64,000 nt of DNA, taken from NCBI RefSeq assembly GCF_013184495.1, contig NZ_JAAOIY010000002.1, positions 1 to 64,000 on the forward strand. Direction: 5' to 3'. The notes below the pieces were generated by a model. That model ran no database searches. It was not told where the DNA came from and worked only from the letters and a program-made list of their open reading frames with translations. This DNA comes from Sporosarcina jiandibaonis. GTDB lineage: Bacteria > Bacillota > Bacilli > Bacillales_A > Planococcaceae. The translations under genes and the position numbers were made by a program. Positions 32,231-41,344 of this stretch are shown here, in pieces (position 1 is the first letter of the stretch; the number at the start of each line of letters is the position of its first letter).

Positions 32231-34054
32231 ATGCAGAAAGTTAGTTTTTTTAGGTCCATCCACGTAAAACTCGTACTCATTTATGTATTGCTCATATTGA
32301 TAGCGATGCAAATCATTGGACTTTATTTTGCTAGAGAGCTTGAAGAAACGTTAAAAACCAACTTTACTACTTCTATTGCAGACAGAATGAAAATTGTCGA
32401 ATATAGCGTGCGCGAAGAAATGCTAAAAGAGCGATCAGAGGACGATCCGAAACTCGAAACGAGTTTATGGGCCGTCCTTTCGGGGTTTACCTCAGATGAT
32501 ATTATTGAAATTCGCGTCATTGACTCCCGAAACCGAATCTTGGCATCTAATGTTCTTGATAATCAATCTATGATCGGTCAACGTTCCATGGATGACATTG
32601 TAAGGCGGTCCATTGCATCAGGGTCTCCGAGCGAAAACATATACCTTGATAAACATACTCGAAAACGCGTCATGGTTTGGGTCACTCCTATTAAAGTCGA
32701 AGATGAAGTATTAGGAACATTATATCTTAAATCGAATATCGAAAAAATGTTTAAACAGATGGACGAAATCAACCAAATACTTGCTGGCGGAACAATTGTT
32801 TCTCTGACGATTACCGTCATTTTGGGGATTTTTATCGCTCAAACAATCACTAGGCCGATTTCTGATATGCGAAGGCAAGCACAGGAGATGGCGAAAGGAA
32901 ACTTCCAACGTAAAGTGCGTGTATATGGCAATGACGAAGTGGGCCAACTTGCTGTCGCCTTTAACCATTTGACGAACCGACTGCAAGAGTCGCAAGCTTC
33001 GACCGAAGGAGAACGGAAAAAGCTTGAATCGGTCCTTGAAAATATGACCGATGGCGTTATTTCCACGGATCGTAAAGGTCGTGTCGTGCTCATTAATGAT
33101 ACAGCACTTCAAATGTTGAAAGTATCTGCTGAAAATGTGTTGAATCGGCCGATTACATCAGTTCTCAGCCTCGAATCTGAGTATGCTTTTGAAGATTTGG
33201 TTCAATTAAGAGACTCCCTTGCATTAGATTATAGCACCACCGAACTGTCTTATGTATTACGTGCAAGTTTTTCAGTTACGCAGAAAGAAACCGGATTTGT
33301 CAATGGACTCATCGTCGTGCTGCATGACAATACAGAGCAAGAAAAAATAGATATGGAGCGACGCGAATTTGTATCCAATGTTTCGCATGAATTGCGAACG
33401 CCTCTTACAACGATGCGTAGTTACTTGGAAGCCCTTGCTGACGGTGCTTGGAAAGATAAAGAAATTGCACCGTCATTTTTGCACGTCACGCAGACTGAAA
33501 CCGAGCGAATGATACGACTTGTCGAAGACTTATTGAAATTATCTCGTATGGATAGCCGGGATTATGATTTGCATAAGGAATGGGTAGAATTTAAAGATTT
33601 TTTCAACTTTATCATTGATCGCTTTGAATTATCTAAATCGCAAAATGTCAATTTTAGGCGTATTTTTCCGGATATCGAGTTATTCGTCGAAATCGATACC
33701 GATAAAATGACACAGGTCATAGATAATATTATTTCAAATGCACTAAAGTACTCTCCGGACGGCGGAGAAGTTTACTTCGGGGTCTCCGTTCTTGATAAAT
33801 ACATCAAAGTAATGATTTCTGATGACGGAATGGGAATTCCTTTTGAGAACGTTAATCGGATTTTCGACAGATTTTACCGTGCAGATAGAGCACGCTCTAG
33901 AGCCTTGGGAGGCACGGGTTTAGGGCTTGCGATTGCCCGGGAAATGATAATGGCGCATGGCGGGGAAATATGGGCGGAGAGCGAAGAAGGACAAGGAACG
34001 ACAATTTTCTTCACATTGCCGTTCGAACTTGATGAAGGCGGTGAGTGGGAATGA
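32231..34054 (+). CDS. walK: Sensor histidine kinase WalK (YycG)
   Basis: Membrane kinase of the WalRK system. Two membrane helices (about residues 12-30 and 184-206) flank an extracytoplasmic PAS-like domain. HAMP, a cytoplasmic PAS domain (about 260-370), HisKA with His386 in NVSHELRTPL, and HATPase with N (SNALKYSPDGG), GMGIP and GGTGLGLAIARE follow. 607 residues. It starts 5 bp after walR and its stop overlaps walH in ATGA. Confidence 0.98.
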   Translation: MQKVSFFRSIHVKLVLIYVLLILIAMQIIGLYFARELEETLKTNFTTSIADRMKIVEYSVREEMLKERSEDDPKLETSLWAVLSGFTSDDIIEIRVIDSRNRILASNVLDNQSMIGQRSMDDIVRRSIASGSPSENIYLDKHTRKRVMVWVTPIKVEDEVLGTLYLKSNIEKMFKQMDEINQILAGGTIVSLTITVILGIFIAQTITRPISDMRRQAQEMAKGNFQRKVRVYGNDEVGQLAVAFNHLTNRLQESQASTEGERKKLESVLENMTDGVISTDRKGRVVLINDTALQMLKVSAENVLNRPITSVLSLESEYAFEDLVQLRDSLALDYSTTELSYVLRASFSVTQKETGFVNGLIVVLHDNTEQEKIDMERREFVSNVSHELRTPLTTMRSYLEALADGAWKDKEIAPSFLHVTQTETERMIRLVEDLLKLSRMDSRDYDLHKEWVEFKDFFNFIIDRFELSKSQNVNFRRIFPDIELFVEIDTDKMTQVIDNIISNALKYSPDGGEVYFGVSVLDKYIKVMISDDGMGIPFENVNRIFDRFYRADRARSRALGGTGLGLAIAREMIMAHGGEIWAESEEGQGTTIFFTLPFELDEGGEWE

Positions 34055-35370
34055 AACAAGTGGAAACAATTAAGTCAATTGTTCTTTTCTTACTCATTGC
34101 ACTGAGCATTACCTTAACTTTTTCAATATGGACATATACGCCCAACTTGCAAACAATAGATCAAAAACCGACCGTTGATATTTCAATATCCAATCGAGCT
34201 ACTATTGAAAAGGTCATAAAACCATATAAGTCAATTTTTCGTATCCAAGACAGTTTAACGGGAACGACAGACTCGACTGAAATTGAACATATTTTAAAGG
34301 CAATGGAAAATTGGACGATAACAGATATATTAAAAGATCAAAACTTTAATGCTGATAAATTGAATTTATTGATGAAAAAGAGAAATAGTTTTACCTTGTT
34401 CTATCATGCTGAAGTACCATTACGGGTCTATGAAAACCTGATGGACATAGATGATGAAAATATTCCCGAGACATCATTTGATCGAATCATTGTTGAATGG
34501 AATACATTAAATACAACATTGGATATGCACTTTGTAAGCAGTTTGCATCAATCGCGTTATAGTGCGCAAGTTCATGTTGCTGATTTGCAGAAATTTAACC
34601 AATCGCTTTTGGTCAGAGGGAAAAACTTCTCCGAATATGCAGAAGTGGCAACAAGTGATGAACATTTAATTATGATTCCGGTTAACCGGTCAGAGATTAT
34701 TCGAAATACGTATTACCAAGACAGCATAAGCCCATCTCGCTTCAGAGATGCTCTATTCAGTGATCCGAATGCGGTAAGACGCAGTCAAGTGGGTCAGAAC
34801 CAGGAAGAATTTCAAGACGATCATGCGCTTATGACCATCAATACAGATAAGAAGATCCTAGAATATGTGCAACCTACGGCAAAAACGAATGAAGTAGCAT
34901 TTCCTTCTGATTTATTACTTGATGTGTTTGATTTTATCAATGAACACGGCGGATGGTCGAACGAATATAGACTTACAAATATGAACCCCCTTTCACGTAC
35001 TGTTGAATTCCAACTTCATGTTCATGGGTTGCCAGTTTTCAGCGATACAACATCAACCATGATTGAACAAGTATGGGGCGACGAACGAGTTTTTCGTTAT
35101 AAACGGCCCTATTATATATTAGATTCAAATTTACCATCAGAAACTGAAACAGTATATCTTGCATCAGGCGTTGATGTTGCAAAAATGCTAATTGAATCAG
35201 ATGAAATCGATGGGGGCCAAGTCGAGGAAATCATCCCGGGCTATTTCATGAAATACGATACAAATCCAAATCTTTTCATGTTGGAACCTTCATGGTTTTA
35301 TAAAATTAAAGGCAACTGGATTCGCTTTTCACCAGAAAATCTGGGAGGTGAAATGATTGGATTGGAATAA
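34051..35370 (+). CDS. walH: WalRK regulatory protein WalH (YycH)
   Basis: Single-pass membrane protein that modulates WalK together with WalI. One N-terminal membrane helix (KSIVLFLLIALSITLTFSIWTY), then a large extracytoplasmic part with the YycH fold. The ATG overlaps the walK stop by 4 bp; a GTG two codons upstream is less likely. 439 residues. Confidence 0.94.
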   Translation: MKQVETIKSIVLFLLIALSITLTFSIWTYTPNLQTIDQKPTVDISISNRATIEKVIKPYKSIFRIQDSLTGTTDSTEIEHILKAMENWTITDILKDQNFNADKLNLLMKKRNSFTLFYHAEVPLRVYENLMDIDDENIPETSFDRIIVEWNTLNTTLDMHFVSSLHQSRYSAQVHVADLQKFNQSLLVRGKNFSEYAEVATSDEHLIMIPVNRSEIIRNTYYQDSISPSRFRDALFSDPNAVRRSQVGQNQEEFQDDHALMTINTDKKILEYVQPTAKTNEVAFPSDLLLDVFDFINEHGGWSNEYRLTNMNPLSRTVEFQLHVHGLPVFSDTTSTMIEQVWGDERVFRYKRPYYILDSNLPSETETVYLASGVDVAKMLIESDEIDGGQVEEIIPGYFMKYDTNPNLFMLEPSWFYKIKGNWIRFSPENLGGEMIGLE

Positions 35371-36211
35371 AACGAAAACAATATTTATTGTCGTGTTTTC
35401 TATATTAAACGTATTTCTTTATTCACTCTATATAGATCGTCATCAGGATGCCCAAAAACTTCAAGTAATGGGAGAAACTTCGATCGAGGAATCTTTGCGG
35501 TTGGATGATATCTCTTATGGTGAACTTCCGGTATTTACTGACGAATCTTATTATGTTTCGGCGGAAATAGCCGAGTTTCCCGAAGAAGAACTCGATAAGT
35601 TTACCGGCCAAAAATTCACGTTAGTCGATGAAGAACACCTTATTTCAAGACTGGAAGCCCCATATCCATTGAAAAATTCAAAAGGCGAGGAACAGTTCAC
35701 GGAATTTCTTGCAACACATGTGTTGAACGGAAAGGAATATGTTTTATGGGGGCGGGACGAGGATAAGAGACAAGCTATGTTCTTCCAAAAGGTTGATGAC
35801 TATCCGATCTTTTTCAACAAAAATGCGATGCTGATCATTCATTGGGATAAAGATGAAAACATAATAAGTTATGAGCAAAGCATGTTTGGCGAGTTTATTA
35901 ATTTTAACAAGAAAAAAGATTTATTATTGCCGATAGAAGCAATAAACGCTTTATCTTCAAAAGATTATTTAAAAAAAGGTTCGACCGTGATAAATATTTC
36001 ACTTGGTTATTCAACACATATTCAATTAACCAAAACCCAAGTATTTGCTCCGACGTGGCATGTTCGTGTAAAATTAGAGGATGAAGAAATTGAAGACTAC
36101 TTTGTTAATGCAACGGATGGAAAAGTGATCGAGTTTAAAGATGAATTGGAAGACCCAGAAATAGATGAGAATGTTGAAGACTTGGAAATAGATGATCAAG
36201 GGGATTTTTGA
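35357..36211 (+). CDS. walI: WalRK regulatory protein WalI (YycI)
   Basis: Partner of WalH in control of WalK. One N-terminal membrane helix ([20 protein letters not shown]) and an extracytoplasmic YycI domain; the C-terminal 25 residues are very acidic. The start is TTG, 6 nt after GGGAGGTG, giving [10 protein letters not shown] as in Bacillus YycI. It overlaps walH by 14 bp. 284 residues. Confidence 0.94.
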   Translation: MDWNKTKTIFIVVFSILNVFLYSLYIDRHQDAQKLQVMGETSIEESLRLDDISYGELPVFTDESYYVSAEIAEFPEEELDKFTGQKFTLVDEEHLISRLEAPYPLKNSKGEEQFTEFLATHVLNGKEYVLWGRDEDKRQAMFFQKVDDYPIFFNKNAMLIIHWDKDENIISYEQSMFGEFINFNKKKDLLLPIEAINALSSKDYLKKGSTVINISLGYSTHIQLTKTQVFAPTWHVRVKLEDEEIEDYFVNATDGKVIEFKDELEDPEIDENVEDLEIDDQGDF

Positions 36212-36212
36212 T

Positions 36213-37001
36213 ATGCGTTTTAGTGTACTCGCAAGTGGAAGCAGCGGGAATGCAATATTTATAGAAAATGATGAACATAAATTTTTAGTTGACGCAGGAT
36301 TTAGCGGTAAAAAGCTGGAAAGTCTTTTTGCAAGAATTAATCGTTCAATGGAAGACTTGGATGGAATATTTGTCACGCATGAGCATAGCGACCACATAAA
36401 GGGCCTCGGCGTTGTCGCGAGAAAGTATGGGACCCCCATTTATGCAAATGAAAAGACCTGGAAAGCGATGGATGGGCTTGTCGGGAAAATCCCGCTGGAC
36501 CAACGCTTTCAATTTGATATGGAGACTGTTAAATCTTTCGGGAGTCTCGATGTTGAATCTTTCTCTGTTTCACATGATGCGGCGGATCCTATGTTTTACA
36601 CCTTTCATCAAAATGGGCGAAAGTTGGCGATCATTACGGACACTGGTTACGTAAGTGATCGCATGAAAGGTATTATAAGCGGTGCTGATACTTTTGTTTT
36701 CGAAAGCAATCACGATGTCAGCATGTTGCAAATGGGTCGTTATCCATGGTCTGTCAAGAGAAGAATTTTAAGCGATGTCGGTCACGTATCAAACGAAGAT
36801 GCGGCAGTAGCTATGAGTGAAGTTGTTTTTGAGAAAGAAACAAAAATATACTTATCTCATTTAAGTAAAGATAATAATATGAAAGACCTAGCGAGGATGA
36901 GTGTTACGCAAACATTGGAAACATGCGGAATCATTGCGGGTGAATATGTTCATCTTTTTGACACGGACGCAGATGAGCCAACTGAATTAGTTACAGTATG
37001 A
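36213..37001 (+). CDS. walJ: Metallo-beta-lactamase-fold protein WalJ (YycJ)
   Basis: MBL-fold nuclease-like protein of the wal operon; mutations in some Firmicutes affect wall and DNA-repair phenotypes, but the reaction is not settled. Metal motif [10 protein letters not shown], then a His at VSHDAADP and Asp at TDTGYVSD. 262 residues. The ATG ([13 protein letters not shown]) follows AAGGGGA; the in-frame ATG 7 codons upstream lies inside walI. A terminator follows. Confidence 0.94.
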   Translation: MRFSVLASGSSGNAIFIENDEHKFLVDAGFSGKKLESLFARINRSMEDLDGIFVTHEHSDHIKGLGVVARKYGTPIYANEKTWKAMDGLVGKIPLDQRFQFDMETVKSFGSLDVESFSVSHDAADPMFYTFHQNGRKLAIITDTGYVSDRMKGIISGADTFVFESNHDVSMLQMGRYPWSVKRRILSDVGHVSNEDAAVAMSEVVFEKETKIYLSHLSKDNNMKDLARMSVTQTLETCGIIAGEYVHLFDTDADEPTELVTV

Positions 37002-37004
37002 GGG

Positions 37005-37051
37005 AAAACCTTGCTCGGGGAGTTGTCAATGCCCTCATAGCAAGGTTTTTT
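37005..37051 (+). terminator. Terminator between walJ and htrA
   Basis: Stem AAAACCTTGCT/AGCAAGGTTTT (37005-37015 with 37039-37049), with an internal GGG/CCC pairing in the loop and a T-run. Confidence 0.9.
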
Positions 37052-37112
37052 CGTTATATTTGAGTAAATAAGGGTATGTTTAATTAGAGATAGAGTAGAA
37101 AGGATGAAGCGT

Positions 37113-38384
37113 ATGGACGAATTCAATAAGTCATCTAGTTCGGAATCGGATGAATCGAAAACATCATTGGATAACACTGAATCAAATTCACAAGAAATAG
37201 AAAAACGAGAATATGAAAGACCTTTAAAACGGGAAAATCGTCCACCAAAGAGAGGCAGTGGCTTCATCTATGGTTTACTTGGTGTCGTTGTCGGTGCGCT
37301 GCTCGTGTGGCTTCTTCTTCCAAATGGAAATACCTCGAATAAAGTACCCGATGTAAAAAACAACGTCATGCAAGAAGAGCGATTATCTGTTGATATTAAC
37401 ACGGACATCACGGAAGTCGTTGAATCGGTCACAGATGCAGTCGTCGGCGTTACAAATTTACAAACGGTTCGTGATTTTTGGTCATCATCTGAAACGACGA
37501 GAGAAACTGGAACGGGCTCAGGCGTTATTTATAAAAAAGAGAACGGAAAAGCATATATCGTCACAAATCATCATGTTGTCGAAGACGCACAAGAAATCGA
37601 TGTTACATTTGATGACGGCAAAAAGGCACAAGGACGACTTATTGGAAGCGACATGTGGACGGACTTAGCGGTCATTGAAATCGATGCAACTGATGTAAAA
37701 GCGGTTGCTAAGTTCGGAGATTCTGATGCGCTAAAACGTGGTGAAACCGTTATTGCGATTGGAAACCCACTGGGCTTGGGCTTTTCAGGATCGGTTACAC
37801 TTGGTGTAGTATCTGGTAAAGACAGATCGATTCCAATCGATTTTAATCATGACGGTGCTGTTGACTGGTATTCGGATGTTCTGCAAACGGATGCGGCGAT
37901 TAATCCCGGAAATTCAGGTGGCGCACTTATTAATTTAGCGGGCCAGTTAATCGGCATTAATTCAATGAAAATATCACAGGAAACAGTTGAAGGAATCGGA
38001 CTTGCGATCCCGATAAATTTAGCGATTCCAATCATACAAAAGCTCGAACAGCATGGTGAGGTCATTCGTCCTACCATGGGTGTGACACTAATCGATCTTG
38101 CCAGCATACCTGCGCAGCAACAAATTGTATTAAAATTGCCGAATGAGGTTACTGAAGGCGTAGTCATAAATGAAGTTGTTCCAAATTCTCCAGCATCCAG
38201 AGCAGAGGTTAAACGATATGATGTCATTGTTGAAATGGATGGCGAAAAAATTGAGGATATGGTGAGCTTGCGAAAACATCTGTATAATGTAAAAGAAGTT
38301 GGCGACAAGATGACGATGAAAGTTTATCGTGATGGACAATTGATTGAAATAGAAATGACTCTTGAAAATGGGAATGCTTTTTAA
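37113..38384 (+). CDS. htrA: Membrane-anchored HtrA/DegP-type serine protease
   Basis: Surface quality-control protease (YycK position). A charged, Ser-rich cytoplasmic N terminus is followed by one membrane helix (FIYGLLGVVVGALLVWLLL), a trypsin-like domain with His in TNHHVVED, Asp in WTDLAVIEI and Ser in NPGNSGGAL, and one C-terminal PDZ domain (about residues 325-415). All three catalytic residues are present. The ATG at 37113 has a 9-nt SD gap; the ATG at 37104 abuts the SD. 423 residues. Confidence 0.96.
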   Translation: MDEFNKSSSSESDESKTSLDNTESNSQEIEKREYERPLKRENRPPKRGSGFIYGLLGVVVGALLVWLLLPNGNTSNKVPDVKNNVMQEERLSVDINTDITEVVESVTDAVVGVTNLQTVRDFWSSSETTRETGTGSGVIYKKENGKAYIVTNHHVVEDAQEIDVTFDDGKKAQGRLIGSDMWTDLAVIEIDATDVKAVAKFGDSDALKRGETVIAIGNPLGLGFSGSVTLGVVSGKDRSIPIDFNHDGAVDWYSDVLQTDAAINPGNSGGALINLAGQLIGINSMKISQETVEGIGLAIPINLAIPIIQKLEQHGEVIRPTMGVTLIDLASIPAQQQIVLKLPNEVTEGVVINEVVPNSPASRAEVKRYDVIVEMDGEKIEDMVSLRKHLYNVKEVGDKMTMKVYRDGQLIEIEMTLENGNAF

Positions 38385-38395
38385 GGATTAAAAAC

Positions 38396-38771
38396 TTATC
38401 CACAAATAGGCGGAGTAGCGAAGATGATGGCTGTTCCGCTTATTTATATGCTTATTTTTTAGATGTGGATAGTTTTTGGAATTTGTGAATAAGTTTGTGT
38501 AAAAGAGGATGAAGGAAAGTAGGGTTATTTTTGAAGATATATAGCTGTCAAATGCATATAGATCAAGCACTTGAGGAGTTAATCTTGCAGGAGGAAGTTT
38601 ATCCGATAATGGAAGCGGTTCCGGAATCAGAAAAGTTATCCACAAAGTGTACATACTGTGATGAGTCTGCATTGTATGTTGTGGCGAACAAATAATCGGA
38701 CACAATATGTAGATAACTTCTGTGGATATGTTAATAAGATATGTTTGTAACGATAAAAAAAGGGTGGATAA
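38396..38771. other. DnaA-box cluster between htrA and rlmH
   Basis: Two perfect boxes TTATCCACA (38396-38404 and 38636-38644) and four 8-of-9 boxes: TGTGGATAG 38464-38472, TGTGAATAA 38484-38492, TGTGGATAT 38721-38729 and GGTGGATAA 38763-38771. One perfect box is inside the small CxxH/CxxC gene and the last overlaps the rlmH SD. As I recall, B. subtilis has a DnaA-binding cluster near yydA (rlmH). Confidence 0.75.
38531..38695 (+). CDS. CxxH/CxxC small protein (YyzF-like)
   Basis: A 54-residue protein with CQMH near the N terminus and CTYC near the C terminus, a likely single zinc site. It matches the small CxxH/CxxC family encoded next to rlmH in Bacillaceae. Function unknown. The TTG start lies 6 nt after AGGG; an internal ATG would lose the CQ of the first motif. 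Its frame contains a perfect DnaA box (codons for KLST). Confidence 0.82.
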   Translation: MKIYSCQMHIDQALEELILQEEVYPIMEAVPESEKLSTKCTYCDESALYVVANK

Positions 38772-38774
38772 CTT

Positions 38775-39254
38775 GTGAACATTACGATTGCGACAGTGGG
38801 AAAAGTAAAAGATAAATATATGAAAATGGGCATTGAAGAGTTCAGTAAAAGACTCAAACCGTATGCTAAAATAAATATTGTTGAAGTGGCTGATGAAAAA
38901 GCCCCTGAAAACTTGAGTGAAGCAGATATGGAAATTGTGAAGAAAAAAGAAGCCGAACGACTTCTAGCGAAAATCGGAGAAAATGATTATGTCATTGCGT
39001 TAGCGATTGAAGGGAAGATGAAAACTTCGGAAGAGTTGGCTGCTGGTTTGGAGTCGCTAATGACATACGGACGAAGTAAAGTATCATTTGTAATCGGTGG
39101 TTCGCTTGGATTGCATGAATCGATTTACAAAAGATCGGATGAACTCTTGTCGTTTTCGAAAATGACGTTTCCCCATCAACTGATGAAGCTTATTTTGATG
39201 GAACAAGTTTATCGGGCTTTTAAAATTATGAAAAATGAACCGTATCATAAATAG
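38775..39254 (+). CDS. rlmH: 23S rRNA pseudouridine-1915 N3-methyltransferase RlmH
   Basis: SPOUT methyltransferase that modifies the 1915 pseudouridine of helix 69 in assembled ribosomes. 159 residues with the family N terminus [16 protein letters not shown], the knot sequence [18 protein letters not shown], and C-terminal [19 protein letters not shown]...YHK. The GTG start follows AGGGTGG by 7 nt. That SD overlaps a DnaA-box-like sequence. Confidence 0.97.
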   Translation: MNITIATVGKVKDKYMKMGIEEFSKRLKPYAKINIVEVADEKAPENLSEADMEIVKKKEAERLLAKIGENDYVIALAIEGKMKTSEELAAGLESLMTYGRSKVSFVIGGSLGLHESIYKRSDELLSFSKMTFPHQLMKLILMEQVYRAFKIMKNEPYHK

Positions 39255-39340
39255 AAACGAAAAATAATGGGAAAATGAATGCAGAGTCGGATAGTTCTCC
39301 ACATTTATCTTCCCATCAATAAAATTCAAACTTGTGCTTT

Positions 39341-40336
39341 TTAATTAACTCTCGTTTCACACGTACCAGTTTCTAGTACGGATAGAGTTGCATCTAGTCC
39401 GCCTTCCACTAAGTTATTAACTGCTATGTCCGTGTAAAAAGCGATATGTGGCGTTAAGATAACTTCTGGGCGCATTATTAATTCCTTTAATATCGGGTCA
39501 GAAATTTCTTTATCACGGAAGTCTTTAGGAAAATAAGGACTCTCATTTTCGTACGTATCTAATGCAGCTCCGGAAATTTTTCCGCTATCTAATGCTTGCA
39601 ACAGCGCTTTTGTATCTACAATGGAACCTCTTGCCGTATTGACAAAGACTGAACCATCTTTAAAATGATTAAATAATTCTGCGTTAAATAAATGATGGTT
39701 ATCATCAGTTGCAGGCATATGAATGGAAACGATGTCTGCATTTGCGACTGCTTCTTCTACGGTATCCTTATATTCAAGGTGTTGCTTCGCTTGTTCATTC
39801 TGATATAAATCATAGCCGACGACTTTAGACCCGAAAGCTTTAAAAACTCGAGCTGCTATTTGTCCAATCCGACCTGTACCGATAATGGCAACTTCTAGGC
39901 TTTTAATCTCCTTCGCCATAATAGGAACTTGCCATCTAAAGTCTTTTTCTCTAACTTTTTCTTCGAGTAAATGTGTTTTTCGTACAAGTTGTAAAGCTGA
40001 TGTTACGGCAAACTCAGCAATAGAGTTTGGTGAATAGCTTGGTACGTTAGAGATAATAATGTTATTTTCCGATGCTTTTTCAAGGTCGTACATATCGAAT
40101 CCAGCTGTTCGTTGTGCAATCTGCTTTATTCCTAATTCTTTTAACCGGCCATAAACACGATTATCTAATTTCCCCGTTTGCTGTGTTGTCACACCGTCGA
40201 ATCCTTTTAGTTGATCAACGGTCTCCATATTTAATATATCCTCAGAAAATGTAACATCCACTTGATTGTTTTTTGCCCAAGCTAATGCAACTTTTCTTTC
40301 ATGTTCTTTAATTGCAAACATCATTATTTTTCTCAT
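39341..40336 (-). CDS. ldhD: D-lactate dehydrogenase (D-2-hydroxyacid dehydrogenase family)
   Basis: NADH-dependent reduction of pyruvate to D-lactate during fermentation. NAD-binding motif VAIIGTGRIGQIAARVFKAFG, catalytic Arg in NTARGSIVD, Glu region ALDTYENESPYF and His in TPHIAFYTD. The sequence follows LdhD of lactobacilli and staphylococci, more so than glycerate or formate enzymes. 331 residues. SD AGAGAGAGG is 9 nt from the ATG. It is alone on the minus strand; its upstream region carries a double Rex-type operator. Substrate is inferred. Confidence 0.9.
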   Translation of the reverse strand: MRKIMMFAIKEHERKVALAWAKNNQVDVTFSEDILNMETVDQLKGFDGVTTQQTGKLDNRVYGRLKELGIKQIAQRTAGFDMYDLEKASENNIIISNVPSYSPNSIAEFAVTSALQLVRKTHLLEEKVREKDFRWQVPIMAKEIKSLEVAIIGTGRIGQIAARVFKAFGSKVVGYDLYQNEQAKQHLEYKDTVEEAVANADIVSIHMPATDDNHHLFNAELFNHFKDGSVFVNTARGSIVDTKALLQALDSGKISGAALDTYENESPYFPKDFRDKEISDPILKELIMRPEVILTPHIAFYTDIAVNNLVEGGLDATLSVLETGTCETRVN

Positions 40337-40382
40337 TTTTAATTACCTCTCTCTTTTGCTTTACTAAACATATAATAACACC

Positions 40383-40423
40383 TTGTGAAACTATTCACAA
40401 TGATTATGTGAATAGTTTCACAA
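40383..40423 (-). promoter_or_regulatory. Double Rex-type operator and promoter of ldhD
   Basis: A perfect 17-bp inverted repeat (40383-40399 with 40407-40423, 7-nt spacer). TTGTGAAACTATTCACAA (40383-40400) matches Rex consensus TTGTGAAnnnnTTCACAA exactly; the second arm gives a 17-of-18 copy. On the complement TTGTGA and TATTAT, 17 bp apart, could be -35 and -10, with the -35 inside the operator. Rex, an NADH sensor, would block transcription when NADH is low. Not a terminator: no fitting T-run. The rest of 40337-40740 holds a small dyad (40601-40621) and the DUF1456 leader. Confidence 0.8.
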
Positions 40424-40639
40424 AGTGTTCATTTTTTAATTTTTTTGAAGTTTTAGCAGTACTGTCTTTAATTGAACTCCTGTTTTGTGGTAAAAGCCGG
40501 GCGTTCAGTGTAGGATGAATGACAGGAAGTCGTGATATTTATAAATTCTCAACTATTTATTAGTATCTACAAGCGTGAAGCTGATATACTTACTTATTCT
40601 TTCCAAGTATATAAATTGGAAAATAAGGGGTATGAATAA

Positions 40640-40689
40640 ATGCACATCAAACAATTAGACGAGAGTTGATAGCTCTCTCGTCTATTTTT
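40640..40689 (+). terminator. Short ORF overlapping a terminator before the DUF1456 gene
   Basis: AGACGAGAG (40657-40665) pairs with CTCTCGTCT (40675-40683), followed by ATTTTTG. The tiny ORF MHIKQLDES (ATG at 40640) runs into the left arm and stops in the loop (TGA 40667-40669), with AAGGGG upstream. This may be an attenuator for the next gene, or just the end of another transcript. Confidence 0.6.
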
Positions 40690-40740
40690 GCCTCTTAAAC
40701 GCTTCATAAGTGAATAAGGATAGGAAGGTTGGAGATAAAA

Positions 40741-41244
40741 ATGAATAATAATGATATTTTAATTAGATTGCGATATGCATTGGATATAAAAGATGCGGAT
40801 ATGGTTGAGATTTTCGGACTGGGCGGCATCGAAATAACCAATCAAGAAGTACGTGATATTTTATTAAAAGTAAAAAATGATGGTCATGAAATGGATGATG
40901 AATTCCAGGAAAACGAATATAAGAAAAAACTCGACAACAATCAGTTAGAGTCCTTTTTAAACGGTTTGATCACATATAAAAGAGGCGCAGCTGATTCTGA
41001 TAAACCAGTCCCACTGACGATGAATGATCGAAACGTTAATAATATCCTTCTTAAGAAAGTTAAAATTGCACTGTCACTTACTAGTGAAGACATGCTCGAT
41101 ATCTTAAGCGACACAGGAACCATTTTATCGAAAAGTGAATTGAGTGCTGTACTTAGGAAAGAAGGGCACCGTAATTATAAAGAGTGCGGCGATAGATATG
41201 CTAGAAACTTCTTGAAGGGATTGGCGCTGAAATACCGGGAATGA
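40741..41244 (+). CDS. DUF1456 family protein (YehS-like)
   Basis: Small soluble protein with two similar halves. Each has a run like NNDILIRLRYALDIKDADMVEIFGLGG (residues 2-28) and NNILLKKVKIALSLTSEDMLDILS (about 98-121), the duplicated DUF1456 unit. Function is unknown; the repeats look helical and may bind a partner or nucleic acid. The ATG follows GGAG by 6 nt. 167 residues. A leader terminator lies 50 bp upstream. Confidence 0.85.
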   Translation: MNNNDILIRLRYALDIKDADMVEIFGLGGIEITNQEVRDILLKVKNDGHEMDDEFQENEYKKKLDNNQLESFLNGLITYKRGAADSDKPVPLTMNDRNVNNILLKKVKIALSLTSEDMLDILSDTGTILSKSELSAVLRKEGHRNYKECGDRYARNFLKGLALKYRE

Positions 41245-41297
41245 CTGACACAACCTTCTAAGGGAGGTATTATTAAAATAGCTTAGATTAAAATGAA

Positions 41298-41335
41298 AAA
41301 ACACCGCCAACAAATTCACATGTTGGCGGTGTTTT
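41298..41335. terminator. Bidirectional terminator between convergent genes
   Basis: A perfect 15-bp stem (41298-41312 with 41321-41335), 8-nt loop, with A and T tracts on both sides. Confidence 0.93.
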
Positions 41336-41344
41336 AAGAATGTA

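Noticed and set aside
35236..35246. CCCGGG-containing sequence as a Noc-binding site
   Set aside because: Flanks do not match ATTTCCCGGGAAAT; no full Noc site was found in the window.
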